Source: Bacillota bacterium (GTDB lineage: Bacteria > Bacillota > Clostridia > Acetivibrionales > DSM-1351). From it: a stretch of 64,000 bases of DNA. Shown piece after piece: positions 17,696 through 26,591 of this stretch. The position numbers and the translations under genes are program-made. The stretch's first letter is position 1. Every line of letters starts with the position of its first letter. The notes beneath the pieces are model-generated. The model worked only from the letters and a program-made list of their open reading frames with translations. It had not been told where the DNA came from and searched no databases. The stretch is taken from positions 1-64,000 of the forward strand of contig JAEYTP010000075.1 in the NCBI GenBank assembly GCA_023433945.1. The letters run 5' to 3'.

Positions 17696-19468
17696 ATGAA
17701 AAAAATAACTGAGCTAATTACAGATATCGTTAAGAATGCATTTGTAACATGCAACTATTCTGCAGAATATGGGATGGCCACAATATCAAATAGACCTGAC
17801 TTATGTCAATTTCAATGTAATGGTGCCTTAATAGCTGCGAAAGAGTATAAAAAATCTCCCATTGCTATCGCTTCTGAAGTTGTAAGCTTACTGAAAGATC
17901 ATCCTGATTTTAAGGAAGTAACATGTGTAATGCCTGGTTTTATTAACATAACTGTAGATGATCACTTTATAATAAGGTACCTAAATACTATGGTTCATAC
18001 AGATAAATTGGGTTGTGAAGAAATTGGACAAAGCAAAACCATAATTGTTGATTACGGTGGACCCAATGTTGCAAAACCTCTTCATGTAGGTCATTTAAGA
18101 TCAGCTATTATCGGTGAAAGTATCAAGCGTGTTGGAAAGTTTCTAGGATATAGAATGCTAGGTGATGTGCATCTTGGAGACTGGGGTCTACAAATAGGTT
18201 TAATCATAGCAGAGTTAAAAAAACGCAACCCTAACTTAATCTATTTTGATTCACATTATGAGGGAGATTATCCTGCCGCTGCACCTTTTAATATATCTGA
18301 ACTTGAAGAAATTTACCCCACTGCAAGTAGTTGCTCAAAAAGTAATGCTAAATTTATGGAAGAAGCCAAGCAAGCAACCTTCTTATTTCAGAATGGACAC
18401 CGTGGCTATGTTGCTCTATGGCAACATATTCTAAATGTATCAATACAAGATTTAAAAAAGAACTATGAAAACTTAAATGTCTATTTTGATTTATGGAAAA
18501 AAGAAAGCGATGCTCTGCCCTATATTTCTAAAATGATAGAAGATATGAAAAACAAAGGCTATGCATACATTAGCGAAGGGGCCCTCGTAGTTGATGTCAA
18601 AGAGGCTGCCGATACCAAAGAAGTGCCACCGTGCATTTTAGTAAAATCAGATGGAGCAACGCTATATAGCACAACCGATTTGGCTACAATCATAGAAAGA
18701 ATGGAACTATATAACCCTGATGAAATTATCTATATTGTTGACAAAAGGCAGGAACTACATTTTGAGCAGGTATTTAGGTGTTCAAAGAAAACAAACCTCA
18801 TCTCGCCAAATACTACACTTACTTTTCTTGGTTTTGGGACTATGAATGGTAAAGATGGAAAGCCTTTTAAAACTCGTGATGGCGGAGTAATGCGTTTGGA
18901 GCATCTTATACAAGAAGCTAGTGATAAAGCTTATCAAAAAGTTATTGAGAATAAAGAAATTTCACAGGAAGAAGCAATAGAAATCTCTAAAAAAGTTGGG
19001 TTAGCAGCTATCAAATATATTGACTTATCTAACCACTTTTCAAAAGATTATATATTTGATGTAGATAAGTTTACATCCTCCGAAGGAAATACAGGGCCCT
19101 ATATTATTTATTCGGCTGTAAGAATTAAGTCTATTCTTAACAAGTTTTCCTCTATGAACTTTGACAATAAGATTCATAATACATCTATAGGATTACCCTA
19201 TAGTGATAATGAGCGTAACCTGATGCTAAAAATTACTCAGTTTAATGAAGTTATATTAAGCAGCTTTATTGATTATTCACCGCACAAGATATGTCAGTTT
19301 ATCTATGAATTATCTAATGAATTAAACAGGTTTTACTACGAACACAAAATTATTTCTGAGCGAGATTCCTCGAGACAATCATCTTGGATTAAGCTAATTA
19401 TTCTAACAAGAGATATTTTAATAACCTGTTTAGATTTACTAGGAATTGAAGCACCTGACAGAATGTAG
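17696..19468 (+). CDS. argS: Arginyl-tRNA synthetase
   Basis: Class I synthetase, 590 residues. Marks: additional N-terminal Add1 domain, YGGPNVAKPLHVGHLRSA with the HIGH-type HVGH (130-133), GDVHLGDWGLQIG, the class-specific GTMNGKDGKPFKTRDGGVM in place of KMSKS, and a C-terminal DALR anticodon domain ending LGIEAPDRM. GGAGGAGTATT precedes ATG. Controlled by the T-box in front. No neighbour is co-transcribed. Confidence 0.96.
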   Translation: MKKITELITDIVKNAFVTCNYSAEYGMATISNRPDLCQFQCNGALIAAKEYKKSPIAIASEVVSLLKDHPDFKEVTCVMPGFINITVDDHFIIRYLNTMVHTDKLGCEEIGQSKTIIVDYGGPNVAKPLHVGHLRSAIIGESIKRVGKFLGYRMLGDVHLGDWGLQIGLIIAELKKRNPNLIYFDSHYEGDYPAAAPFNISELEEIYPTASSCSKSNAKFMEEAKQATFLFQNGHRGYVALWQHILNVSIQDLKKNYENLNVYFDLWKKESDALPYISKMIEDMKNKGYAYISEGALVVDVKEAADTKEVPPCILVKSDGATLYSTTDLATIIERMELYNPDEIIYIVDKRQELHFEQVFRCSKKTNLISPNTTLTFLGFGTMNGKDGKPFKTRDGGVMRLEHLIQEASDKAYQKVIENKEISQEEAIEISKKVGLAAIKYIDLSNHFSKDYIFDVDKFTSSEGNTGPYIIYSAVRIKSILNKFSSMNFDNKIHNTSIGLPYSDNERNLMLKITQFNEVILSSFIDYSPHKICQFIYELSNELNRFYYEHKIISERDSSRQSSWIKLIILTRDILITCLDLLGIEAPDRM

Positions 19469-19524
19469 TATTTCACAAATTTTGATAAACAGAAAATAGC
19501 ATACTAAGTTGGGGTTACGAACTA

Positions 19525-19950
19525 ATATTCCCACCCACCAAAGTCCTTCCCTACCCCTTGCTCCTACCCCCCGACTATCCGCCCTTCCAAAAACCTGACC
19601 TAATACACTTCTTCCATAAACTCGCCAAAATCTTCTTTTTTCTTTTTCTCATTCATCCTAATACGGTTCTTCCATGAAAAGAGAAGGATTTAGAGGGCAG
19701 GTTTAGGTCCATGTCCCTAAACCCTTGAAACACAAACCTTCTGGCATGTCCTAATAAAGTTCTTCTGTGGGCTTATACAAAAAAGGGACGGAAGAACTTT
19801 GGCTGGTCTGCCGAGGTCCTTCTGTCCCTTGATTCTACTGGGTTCTATCTATATTTATTATCCGTTTTTTTTCCCTGGCGTGGAAGGGGTTTGGGATAAG
19901 GGAAAAGTTTTATTGGGAAAATACATAGTTACGGGTTTATGGGAAAGGGG
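19525..19950. repeat. Dispersed ~420-bp repeat, copy A
   Basis: This gap (19469-19973) matches 42850-43262 along its length: TTCCCACCCACCAAAGTCCT, AAAAACCTG-CCTAA-ACACT, CCTAAACCCTTGAAACA, CCTTCTGGCATGTCC, the hairpin core and CCCTGGCGTGGAAGGGGTTT. Same orientation as copy C. It lies immediately downstream of the GTPase gene 3' end. Confidence 0.88.
19778..19830 (-). terminator. Terminator-like hairpin inside repeat copy A
   Basis: AAGGGACGGAAGAAC pairs with GTCCTTCTGTCCCTT (13 of 15 Watson-Crick, two wobble or mismatch) around the loop core CTGGTCTGCC. On the minus strand it is followed by TTTTTTG, so it can end the GTPase transcript. Confidence 0.7.
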
Positions 19951-19973
19951 TCAAGGGCTAAGGTACATAAAGT

Positions 19974-21215
19974 TCAATCATCCTTGAATTCATCGGGCTT
20001 TTTAACCTCACCATAAAAGAAATATGCTTCTGCAGATTTACCTATAAGACGAGTTCCTGTAGAAGCAATAGTACCTGATACCGCCCAACCACCAAAAGGA
20101 ACGAATTTTAAGATTTGTTGTGCTGCCATTCTTATCCCATATCCAGCTGCTATATTTATTCCTAATGTAGCTAAATACTCGCCTATAGTTTCTTTAGTAA
20201 ACTCTCTGCATGATAATCCGCCTATAATAGCTATCATTAACATCTGTAACGGTATAAGGATAGCTATGTCAGAGAAAGGTATTGGCGAAGCACCTATTCC
20301 CCCAGCAATTACAGAAAATCTATTTATTATAGAGGTTGATATTTTTTTTAGCATATCCTTTCTTTTTTGTGCTTGAAAAAAATTTAGAATTGCCGCTTCT
20401 GGTAAATATTCGCCAATAAAATATGAAAGGGTCTCTATGTTCCAGTAATCTCCTTCGATCGCACAAACTGGTATAACACCAATGTATGTATCATCTTCAA
20501 GTTTGTAACCTTTCAAGGGATTATTCAAATCAATGTTACTTGAGGATAATCCAAAGACATCAGAAGTAAGGTAATCCAAAGCTTCTTTTATTAGCCCTGC
20601 TTTTCTTGCACTTTGTTCGGGAGGCCAATCTCTCGGGTTTCCAAGTGTATCTGCTTTATTTAACGTAATAATCGTAGGAATGGAATACCCATTATTCTTT
20701 TTATACCTATTAGATATGTCTTTAAAAACATTAAGGTCATTCGACAAGTTTCTGATTTCTGGGGAGCTTATCACATGAAGAATAGCATCTGGCTTATACT
20801 TATTTATTGCCTGCTCCAAAACAGCAGTTGCGTCATCACTTATAGCTCCATCTGGTCTTGTTGTTTCAAAAATTCCTCTTGTATCAATTACCTGCCAACA
20901 GGAATACCTGTCCTCGAATGTAATAAAATATGGATACGCTACAGGAGTACCAGGTTTTATATCACTTACTTCGGCTACTTTTTTATTAGCTAAAGCATTT
21001 ATAACTGAAGATTTCCCGTGCCCAGATCTACCCATCAGTAATAGAACTGGTGGTCTGCTATCATCAACCAAATTACGTATTTCATCAAAAGCTGGTCCCA
21101 TAACTTTGTCTTTTAAAAATGATTTAGCCTCTGCAGGTAAACTTCCTGTTAATGTTTCAAACAATTCATCAATAGATTTGATTAGGTTTTTTGTTTTATT
21201 CTTATCTATAGCCAT
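19974..21215 (-). CDS. Era-like GTPase with C-terminal DUF697 membrane-associated domain
   Basis: 413 residues. GTPase motifs: GRSGHGKSSVINAL (G1, 62-75), GTPVAYPY (G2 Thr near 90), DTRG (G3, 111-114), LNKAD (G4, near 186) and a late CAIEG. The last 130 residues (GASPIPFSDIAILIPLQ, then GINIAAGYGIRMAAQQ) fit DUF697, which has amphipathic to hydrophobic helices. Function in this context is unknown; related GTPases act in membrane or stress responses and some lie in defence islands. AGGGGGGTGCTAAA precedes ATG. It is the first gene of the accessory island, followed by the dispersed repeat. Confidence 0.8.
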   Translation of the reverse strand: MAIDKNKTKNLIKSIDELFETLTGSLPAEAKSFLKDKVMGPAFDEIRNLVDDSRPPVLLLMGRSGHGKSSVINALANKKVAEVSDIKPGTPVAYPYFITFEDRYSCWQVIDTRGIFETTRPDGAISDDATAVLEQAINKYKPDAILHVISSPEIRNLSNDLNVFKDISNRYKKNNGYSIPTIITLNKADTLGNPRDWPPEQSARKAGLIKEALDYLTSDVFGLSSSNIDLNNPLKGYKLEDDTYIGVIPVCAIEGDYWNIETLSYFIGEYLPEAAILNFFQAQKRKDMLKKISTSIINRFSVIAGGIGASPIPFSDIAILIPLQMLMIAIIGGLSCREFTKETIGEYLATLGINIAAGYGIRMAAQQILKFVPFGGWAVSGTIASTGTRLIGKSAEAYFFYGEVKKPDEFKDD

Positions 21216-21404
21216 TTTAGCACCCCCCTCATAGAACTACATGATTATTATATATACCCAAAATCTTCCTGTCAAAAAATATTTAAATGATATATATAAT
21301 TACAGCATTCGTTATTTTACTCTGCTCACAATTTATTTAACCTTGTAAAAAATAGAGGATATCTTTTAAAGAGTTGCTTCAATATAAGTTCCTTTCGTTA
21401 TCTT

Positions 21405-21538
21405 GAACTAAAAAGGGACGGAAGAACTTTGCTGGTCTGCCGAGTTCCCTCTGTCCCTTGTTTTTCCTGGGTTTTATTTTCTCATCGTTTTTCTTTTTCT
21501 CTGGTATGAAAGGGTTTTAGGGGTAAGGGTTAACCCAT
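21405..21538. repeat. Dispersed repeat, partial copy B
   Basis: Contains the hairpin core and the following TTGTTTTTCCTGGGTTTTAT and TGGTATGAAAGGGTTTT of copies A and C, but lacks their upstream 250 bp. Lies directly downstream of the relE remnant, same orientation. Confidence 0.8.
21409..21459 (-). terminator. Terminator-like hairpin inside repeat copy B
   Basis: AAGGGACGGAAGAAC versus TTCCCTCTGTCCCTT around CTGGTCTGCC; the outer AAGGGAC stem is kept, the inner part is weaker. Minus-strand T-run follows. Confidence 0.6.
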
Positions 21539-21888
21539 TCAATCAATAATATCCTTGAATACTTTATCACCATATTTTTTCTTACGCTTTGCAGCCGTTT
21601 CATAGCAGTAATTTTCATCCCGTCTAGATATAACCACTATATTCATTACTTTTATATCTCTCACTAACGTATAACGACTCTTATGCCAATGCCTTTATAT
21701 TTAATTTTGAAAAAGCCAGTCAGATTGTTCACACCCTTATTCCCAAGAGGCTTGCCGTAACCACCCTCACTTTGCGGCAGAGGGTTTTGTTTAACTTTCT
21801 TTATTCCTGCTAATACCATCTCACGAAAATCTGTGTCAAGTTTATCAAGGTCTCTTTTGGCCTCTTTTAAATATTTGTCCTGCCACAT
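21539..21888 (-). pseudogene. RelE/ParE-family toxin, inactivated by a one-base frameshift
   Basis: The first frame encodes 74 residues ending GFFKIKYKGIGIRVVIR and stops. One frame over, the sequence continues VRDIKVMNIVVISRRDENYC and ETAAKRKKKYGDKVF to a stop at 21539-21541. Restoring one T (GTTATACG to GTTTATACG, near 21672) joins them as GIRVVYTLVRD, the usual toxin core, at about 116 residues. The span is 350 bp, that is 3n+2, as a single deletion predicts. The lost part carries conserved basic residues of this RNase-type fold, so the toxin should be dead. It starts directly after the antitoxin stop. Confidence 0.85.
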
Positions 21889-22233
21889 TTACTCAATCTC
21901 CACGGACTCCATAAGTTTATCGAGCCGTTCTTTGTTAATATTGTACTCTTTCAGTATATCATCATGGGATAGAGCTTCTTGTTGGTTAAAATTCTTCATT
22001 CTATCATCAGCCATTTGTAATAGTTCAAGGTTCTCTCTTGCTTCCAAAAGTTCTGTGTATTCATCAACAGAGAGTATTACAGCCTCTGGTTTATTGTTCT
22101 TTACTACAATAAACTGCTCCTTGTTCTTACCAACCTGCTGTATGATTTTTGAAGCCATACCTCTGCTTAAATCAGATACAGAAATAAGCCTGCCTATCAT
22201 CTCTCTTAAATCAACCTTTAAAGTTTCGTGCAT
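21889..22233 (-). CDS. Phd/YefM-family antitoxin
   Basis: 114 residues. N-terminal DNA-binding Phd fold (MIGRLISVSDLSRGMASKI, then QFIVVKNNKPEAVILSVDEYTELLE) and a long C-terminal helical part (EALSHDDILKEYNINKERLD) that would clamp the toxin. GAGGTGATTTCCC precedes ATG. It is intact although its toxin partner is frameshifted. Such antitoxins usually repress their own promoter. Confidence 0.86.
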   Translation of the reverse strand: MHETLKVDLREMIGRLISVSDLSRGMASKIIQQVGKNKEQFIVVKNNKPEAVILSVDEYTELLEARENLELLQMADDRMKNFNQQEALSHDDILKEYNINKERLDKLMESVEIE

Positions 22234-22471
22234 GGGAAATCACCTCTTTAACAATGCATACTGCATTTATCTTCTAATTTATAGTATATGCAATTTCACC
22301 TATATTTTCAATATTATTTTCAATATTATTTTCAGTAATATTTTTGTGAATTATTAACGATTCATATCTCGAGTCTGCATCCAAGTGGATAAAAAGGGCA
22401 GTTAAAAGGGAACAAGAAGTTCATATCGAATCTTCAGAAGTTTCTTTACTCTTTTAGCCTCCTTCTGCAAA

Positions 22472-23521
22472 TTACCGTCTCTTTCTCTTGTTCTTTTTTT
22501 TAGACTTTTTCGTGTTTAATTTTTGTGACTTAATGTCTTTCTGATGTTGACATTCAGAAGGGAACAGACCATCTGTTTCCCTCTGATACAAAACATTAGA
22601 AATATCACTCTGATTTTTTTGAAGTATTACTATTTCATACTTAAGCTCTTTTATTTCTCTTTTATCATCAAATGTTTTTTTCCATTTATCATATAGACGG
22701 TCAAACGCAGTATATAATGCAAAACTGTAAAGTATACTACTCTTTAAATGATCAACAAATTTCGGATCTATACCATTAAAGATGTATTTTAGATTAAAAC
22801 AATACAATACCAATGTTCCAAAAGATATAATTGCAAAATTAAGAACATATAGTTCTTTCTGATAATGAATTTGATCAGTACTTGTACTATTTGCAAGTGA
22901 TATCCATAATTCTTGCTGCTCTTTATTTTTTTTCGCCTTTTTTTCATATCCATTAATCTTGAACTTAAAATATATAAATCCTATAAATTTCATAACAATA
23001 TAATTTAAAGTAAAAATTCCCAATGATACTATTGGCAATGTTTCTAACCAATTCAATTTAATTAGTCCATTCCATAATATCGCACCAAACAATATGTTAA
23101 TAAATAGAGATATCACAGTAGCTCCACCATACAAATTGATATACGAATAAATATTTCTAAACTTGAGCTTATCCAATACAAACAAAAATACGGCAACTGG
23201 AACTAAAGTAATGCAAAATATTACAACAGAAAAGCAAAATGAAGTATATTTGATTGTTCTAAAACTATTGGCCGACGCCTTTTTTTGAAAGAAATATGTC
23301 GATATCATTAACATTGGCATTTCAAAAAATAAAACAATTAAGTAAATTGAAAGAATTTCTGTACCAAGTACATGTCGATCAAGATTGCCTATAAACACTA
23401 CAAGCATAATAATTGCAAACACCAGAAACCCAAGTCCTACCCAAACTACTGATCTATCTGGCATTTCATTACTTGCATAAAACTCATTTAGGGATTTCTT
23501 CATCCCTTTTAAACATTTCAT
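22472..23521 (-). CDS. Multi-pass membrane protein with basic coiled-coil tail, unknown function
   Basis: 349 residues, no family recognised. Hydrophobic helices at about 26-46, 56-76, 91-115, 130-150, 160-185 and 225-245; then a charged helical stretch (DRLYDKWKKTFDDKREIKEL) and a very basic end (KKSKKKNKRKRR). GGGGGACGG precedes ATG. It stands alone between the toxin-antitoxin remnant and the tnsD remnant in the island. AT-rich like the core. A phage-defence role is possible by location only. Confidence 0.6.
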   Translation of the reverse strand: MKCLKGMKKSLNEFYASNEMPDRSVVWVGLGFLVFAIIMLVVFIGNLDRHVLGTEILSIYLIVLFFEMPMLMISTYFFQKKASANSFRTIKYTSFCFSVVIFCITLVPVAVFLFVLDKLKFRNIYSYINLYGGATVISLFINILFGAILWNGLIKLNWLETLPIVSLGIFTLNYIVMKFIGFIYFKFKINGYEKKAKKNKEQQELWISLANSTSTDQIHYQKELYVLNFAIISFGTLVLYCFNLKYIFNGIDPKFVDHLKSSILYSFALYTAFDRLYDKWKKTFDDKREIKELKYEIVILQKNQSDISNVLYQRETDGLFPSECQHQKDIKSQKLNTKKSKKKNKRKRR

Positions 23522-23717
23522 TAACCGTCCCCCATTGAATCATATAAATTAGCCTATTAAGCGATGTTCATAAACTTGCACAATGTTCTCAAATGTTTAC
23601 TTCAAGCCTACCTCTTACAGATGCACTTAACACGCTTGTTGAACCTCATTTCTTTTTCTGAAGAGAGTGTAAGTAATAACCATCGTTATTTCAAAATATT
23701 ACCTTTTGCTTGATATA

Positions 23718-24166
23718 TTATATCTTAATTACCAATATTTGTCCAATAATGTCATGTAGTTCATCCATATATTCTACCCGAATTCCAGCCTTTTTCAGTA
23801 TTCTCCATTCTATCAGATTATCACCGTTCTCTTTCATCTCTTTTGCAGCCCATTCAACCCTTCGTAATCGAAAATCCATATCCGACTCCACCGTTCTCTG
23901 AATATACGCAACTGTTTTTGGCAGCTTATCCATATGCCGTTCCAGCAACGCTCGAATCCCCAGTGCTTTTCCAATATTCGACACACATATCCGAATTGGT
24001 TTATCCTCGGATTTTTCATTTGTACTACAAGTTCCTGCACCTGCTGGCATATTTCTTAATCCCGATTCTTCCAGTCCACCCGCTTATTGATATAGACCTT
24101 TTTCCGTGCAGGAGAATAATTATCCAGCCACTGCCGTTTATCTTTGTATTTGTATTTGCGATTCAC
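23718..24166 (-). pseudogene. TnsD-like transposition protein, decayed C-terminal fragment
   Basis: TnsD is the Tn7 target selector that binds the glmS 3' end. Seen across two frames: QWLDNYSPARKK, NKRVDWKNRD, then an in-frame TAA where family members continue, EICQQVQELVVQM, and after a frameshift near an A-run (24020-24030) KPIRICVSNIGKALG, LLERHMDKLPKTVAYI and FRLRRVEWAAKEM with a final WRILKKAGIR. That is the last third of a TnsD-type protein. A GGAGG site and GTG at 24166 happen to precede it. No other tns gene is visible. Confidence 0.72.
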
Positions 24167-24282
24167 ATCCGATACCTCCATAAAAAAAATTTATGTGAAT
24201 GTCCTCAAACGCCTTCAAACTCCCATATGCTGGAACGGACTGACTTGTTATAATCAATACATGCTGAAAAGGAGGTGCTGCC

Positions 24283-24453
24283 ATGAGGATAGATGATTTT
24301 CAAAGTAAACATCTTGCTGTTCTTGACGAAATCGTAGCAATAGCCAGCCGCTCGAATGATCCCGTCGTTTTCGCAAGTGATATTGCAGAGCTCTTACTTG
24401 TAAATGGTTTGATTTCCGAGGCTGTATATGACATCCTGATGGGTGTAAATTAA
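24283..24453 (+). CDS. Small helical protein, 56 residues
   Basis: AAAAGGAGGTGCTGCC precedes ATG, a near-ideal site. The peptide runs from MRIDDFQSKHLAVLDEIV to LISEAVYDILMGVN and looks fully helical. A TTGTTA/TATAAT-like stretch lies upstream (24245-24260). Not recognised; it has the size of element-borne regulators. It points towards the minus-strand gene at 24477. Confidence 0.6.
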   Translation: MRIDDFQSKHLAVLDEIVAIASRSNDPVVFASDIAELLLVNGLISEAVYDILMGVN

Positions 24454-24476
24454 AACCACCAGTCCAGCTTGAGCCA

Positions 24477-24824
24477 TCAATCGGCCAAGCTGGCTTCCCT
24501 TAAGGAGATTGTGAGCATATCTGATTCATCAGACGCTTCAGATATTTTCAAAACAAGTCCTGGAAGAATATCTTCAATCCGCTGTCCAATATTGATATCA
24601 ACGCCCTGATCCATACGCTCAACCAGTTCACGAAAAATACTTGCCGCCAAAAACGGCTCAATTAGATCTATAATCCGAAAATCTGGCTTACCTCGGCTAT
24701 GCAGTATTCCGTGTGTATGGTAATTGGCTGCTGTTTGGCCACTCTGTTCCAGTTCTAAATGAACGTAGTATCCGTACCGTTCCCAGCTCTGTCGTTCAGT
24801 CTCATATTGCTTATATTCTTTGAT
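24477..24824 (-). CDS. Hypothetical mobile-element protein, 115 residues, start codon apparently ATC
   Basis: A clear coding frame: ERYGYYVHLELEQSGQTAA, NYHTHGILHSRGKPDFRIID, RMDQGVDINIGQRIEDILPG and a closing TISLREASLAD. GC content is higher than the core. AAAGGGGTG lies 7 nt before ATC-AAA-GAA, where ATG is expected, and the frame is closed by TGA just upstream. Either ATC is used as a rare start, or ATG mutated to ATC and the gene is silenced. No family recognised. Confidence 0.6.
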   Translation of the reverse strand: MKEYKQYETERQSWERYGYYVHLELEQSGQTAANYHTHGILHSRGKPDFRIIDLIEPFLAASIFRELVERMDQGVDINIGQRIEDILPGLVLKISEASDESDMLTISLREASLAD

Positions 24825-24906
24825 GTTGTATCACCCCTTTCAATTCATCTATGTAGCCAGGAGAGCGGGCTCCTGGGTATGATTTTGGCAACACAAAACT
24901 AAACCT

Positions 24907-25029
24907 CTATTCAAAAAGGCTGTTTGAGTATATTGACTTATTGGAAACTTCATAGATAGGCTTTAGAGTTATGATGCTGAAATCTTTGTCATTCATTGGA
25001 TCAGGATATGTTGCGGAGCTGAAGCCCAC
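24907..25029 (-). CDS. Possible small ORF or remnant, 40 codons
   Basis: The frame reads GFSSATYPDPMNDKDFSII and ends YEVSNKSIYSNSLFE. It may start at GTG 25029 or ATG 24996; neither has a good ribosome binding site. It begins where the 164-residue gene stops, so it could be a coupled small gene or a fragment. Unknown function. Confidence 0.28.
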   Translation of the reverse strand: MGFSSATYPDPMNDKDFSIITLKPIYEVSNKSIYSNSLFE

Positions 25030-25034
25030 ATGAA

Positions 25035-25529
25035 TCAATACTTACGTATGAACAACATCGGACTGGAATCATTCCCAAAGCTTTCAATCCACCATTTGGC
25101 TGATGTCATACGCTTTTTGGTTTCATCCATCGCCCTGATGCCTCGGCCATGTTTCCTGATTAGTTCAGCTTCGAGTTTTTCAATAGCATCATCGCCATAC
25201 TTTTTGATGAGGGACTCTCTGTTTGTTTCCATCAGCTTACGTCCTTTTCCCAGGTCTTTTTCAGCCTGCGAGGCTATCTCCATGAGTTTAGGATATATGT
25301 TGGCTCTGATCCTCATTGCCCACGCAATCTGTTTTTCGGAGCCAATCAGTTCTGGCCATTGTTTATTGGCTTCAATAGTTCTTAATACCATCTCGGCTTT
25401 ATAACATTCGCCGCAGATGTTCCCTGTGAGCCACTCAATCTTTCGGTCTCTCTCCCCATGTACGTTTGTGCCACAAATTCGGTGTTCCTGCGTGTGCCCG
25501 CAGAAATGAGTTATGTTGTATTTTGCCAT
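25035..25529 (-). CDS. Zinc-ribbon accessory protein of mobile elements, 164 residues
   Basis: The N-terminus has spaced cysteines (THFCGHTQEHRICG, then GNICGECYKAEMVL) that could bind zinc, followed by a charged helical part (ELIGSEKQIAWAMRIRANIY; ESLIKKYGDDAIEKLEAEL). Similar proteins with a CGH start and an IEWL-x-CxxC middle are common cargo of integrative elements in Firmicutes; function unknown. AAAAGGAGTGATGAACG precedes ATG. GC content is above the core. Confidence 0.65.
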   Translation of the reverse strand: MAKYNITHFCGHTQEHRICGTNVHGERDRKIEWLTGNICGECYKAEMVLRTIEANKQWPELIGSEKQIAWAMRIRANIYPKLMEIASQAEKDLGKGRKLMETNRESLIKKYGDDAIEKLEAELIRKHGRGIRAMDETKKRMTSAKWWIESFGNDSSPMLFIRKY

Positions 25530-25599
25530 CGTTCATCACTCCTTTTTTTATTTTGTCGAAACTGTTGTGCGTAATTGATCAAGATATGGCTGTTGGAAA

Positions 25600-26189
25600 T
25601 CATACGATACCAATCATGTGCCAGACATTATACAGACTGGTTGTGCCAAAACTTTTCAAAACCGTGGTTACGCTCGGCAGATTCGGATTCGCATTAATTT
25701 CTTTGGCCTTCATCGGTCGTCCTGCCTTTGCAACTTCCTCTTTGAGCCTGCGTTGGACATCTTCCTTTTGGTATCTGGTTCGATCCAATGGGGATGGCTG
25801 GAATCCTGCAGCAATCCTTAAGCCGTTCATACCGCCAAAAATTATGCTGTAAACGGATGAACTGTATAATCCCGAAGCACGGTTAATCTCATTTGCATAG
25901 AGCGGAGCCCCCTTATCCCATGAGCCTTCAATGTATCCGTTAAGCATTGAGTCATTTTCTAAATCTACATGTGGCGGCTTTTTATTCGGGGTCAGCCCCG
26001 CTGCAAGCACTGCGTTGTTGTAGCTACCATATGCAGAATAATCGGATTTACTGAAATTCCGACAGCCTTACAGTCTCTGGTTGTTGGTGTTTTTCCAGTC
26101 CTTGCACAATACTCCTTAAGTGGTGCCAGCAGATCTTCTCTTGACTGCACTATGGCTTTCACCTTCGATTTTCCTTTCATCTTAATCAC
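25600..26189 (-). pseudogene. Homing-endonuclease-associated repeat protein, frameshifted
   Basis: Two overlapping frames make one gene of about 197 residues. The first (LLAPLKEYCARTGKTPTTRDC) and second (RRLKEEVAKAGRPMKAKEIN with LKSFGTTSLYNVWHMIGI) both carry the HNH_repeat pattern, a small helical DNA-binding unit. The join should read FSKSDYSAYGSYNNAVLAAG; a one-base loss near 26060 breaks it. The span of 590 bp is 3n+2, as expected. Role unknown, perhaps DNA binding on the element. Confidence 0.75.
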
Positions 26190-26242
26190 CCCATTTTTTT
26201 ACGATACCATGTTTTTTATATTTCACCTCTATACAGGAGGCT

Positions 26243-26591
26243 TTAAGCCTCCTCTACCATGTCGTAAAACCATTCATTCAAAGCCTCTGTACGGTCACGC
26301 TCCAAACACCACTTAAATGAAAGTACTGCTTGAGAACGATCCAGATACCAATCAAGAGCCTCTTCTCTTGTCATAGTCATAATTGCTTGTCCACTGCTGT
26401 AACGGTCTTGCCAACCTTCACACCATACATACTTCCAGGTCCGCCCTTACCAATGAGAAAAAACTCTTTCCTCTCGGATAAATACAGTTCTTCAGTGGTG
26501 CAGCAATAGGGTGAACAATACCCACAGCTGATTTCGGTACTTTGATAGCCTTTTCCGAGACCTGGATGTTTCTTACAACTGCTTTATTCAT
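26243..26591 (-). pseudogene. Small mobile-element gene with two frameshifts
   Basis: Three frames in order give one likely protein: MNKAVVRNIQVSEKAIKVPK with VGIVHPIAAPLKN; then LYLSERKEFFLIGKGGPGSM and KVGKTVTAVDKQ; then TREEALDWYLDRSQAVLSFK and DRTEALNEWFYDMVEEA. AAAGGAGATAAATCAC precedes ATG. Not recognised. A GGAGGCTT/AAGCCTCC palindrome (26237-26254) at its end may be a terminator. Confidence 0.6.
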
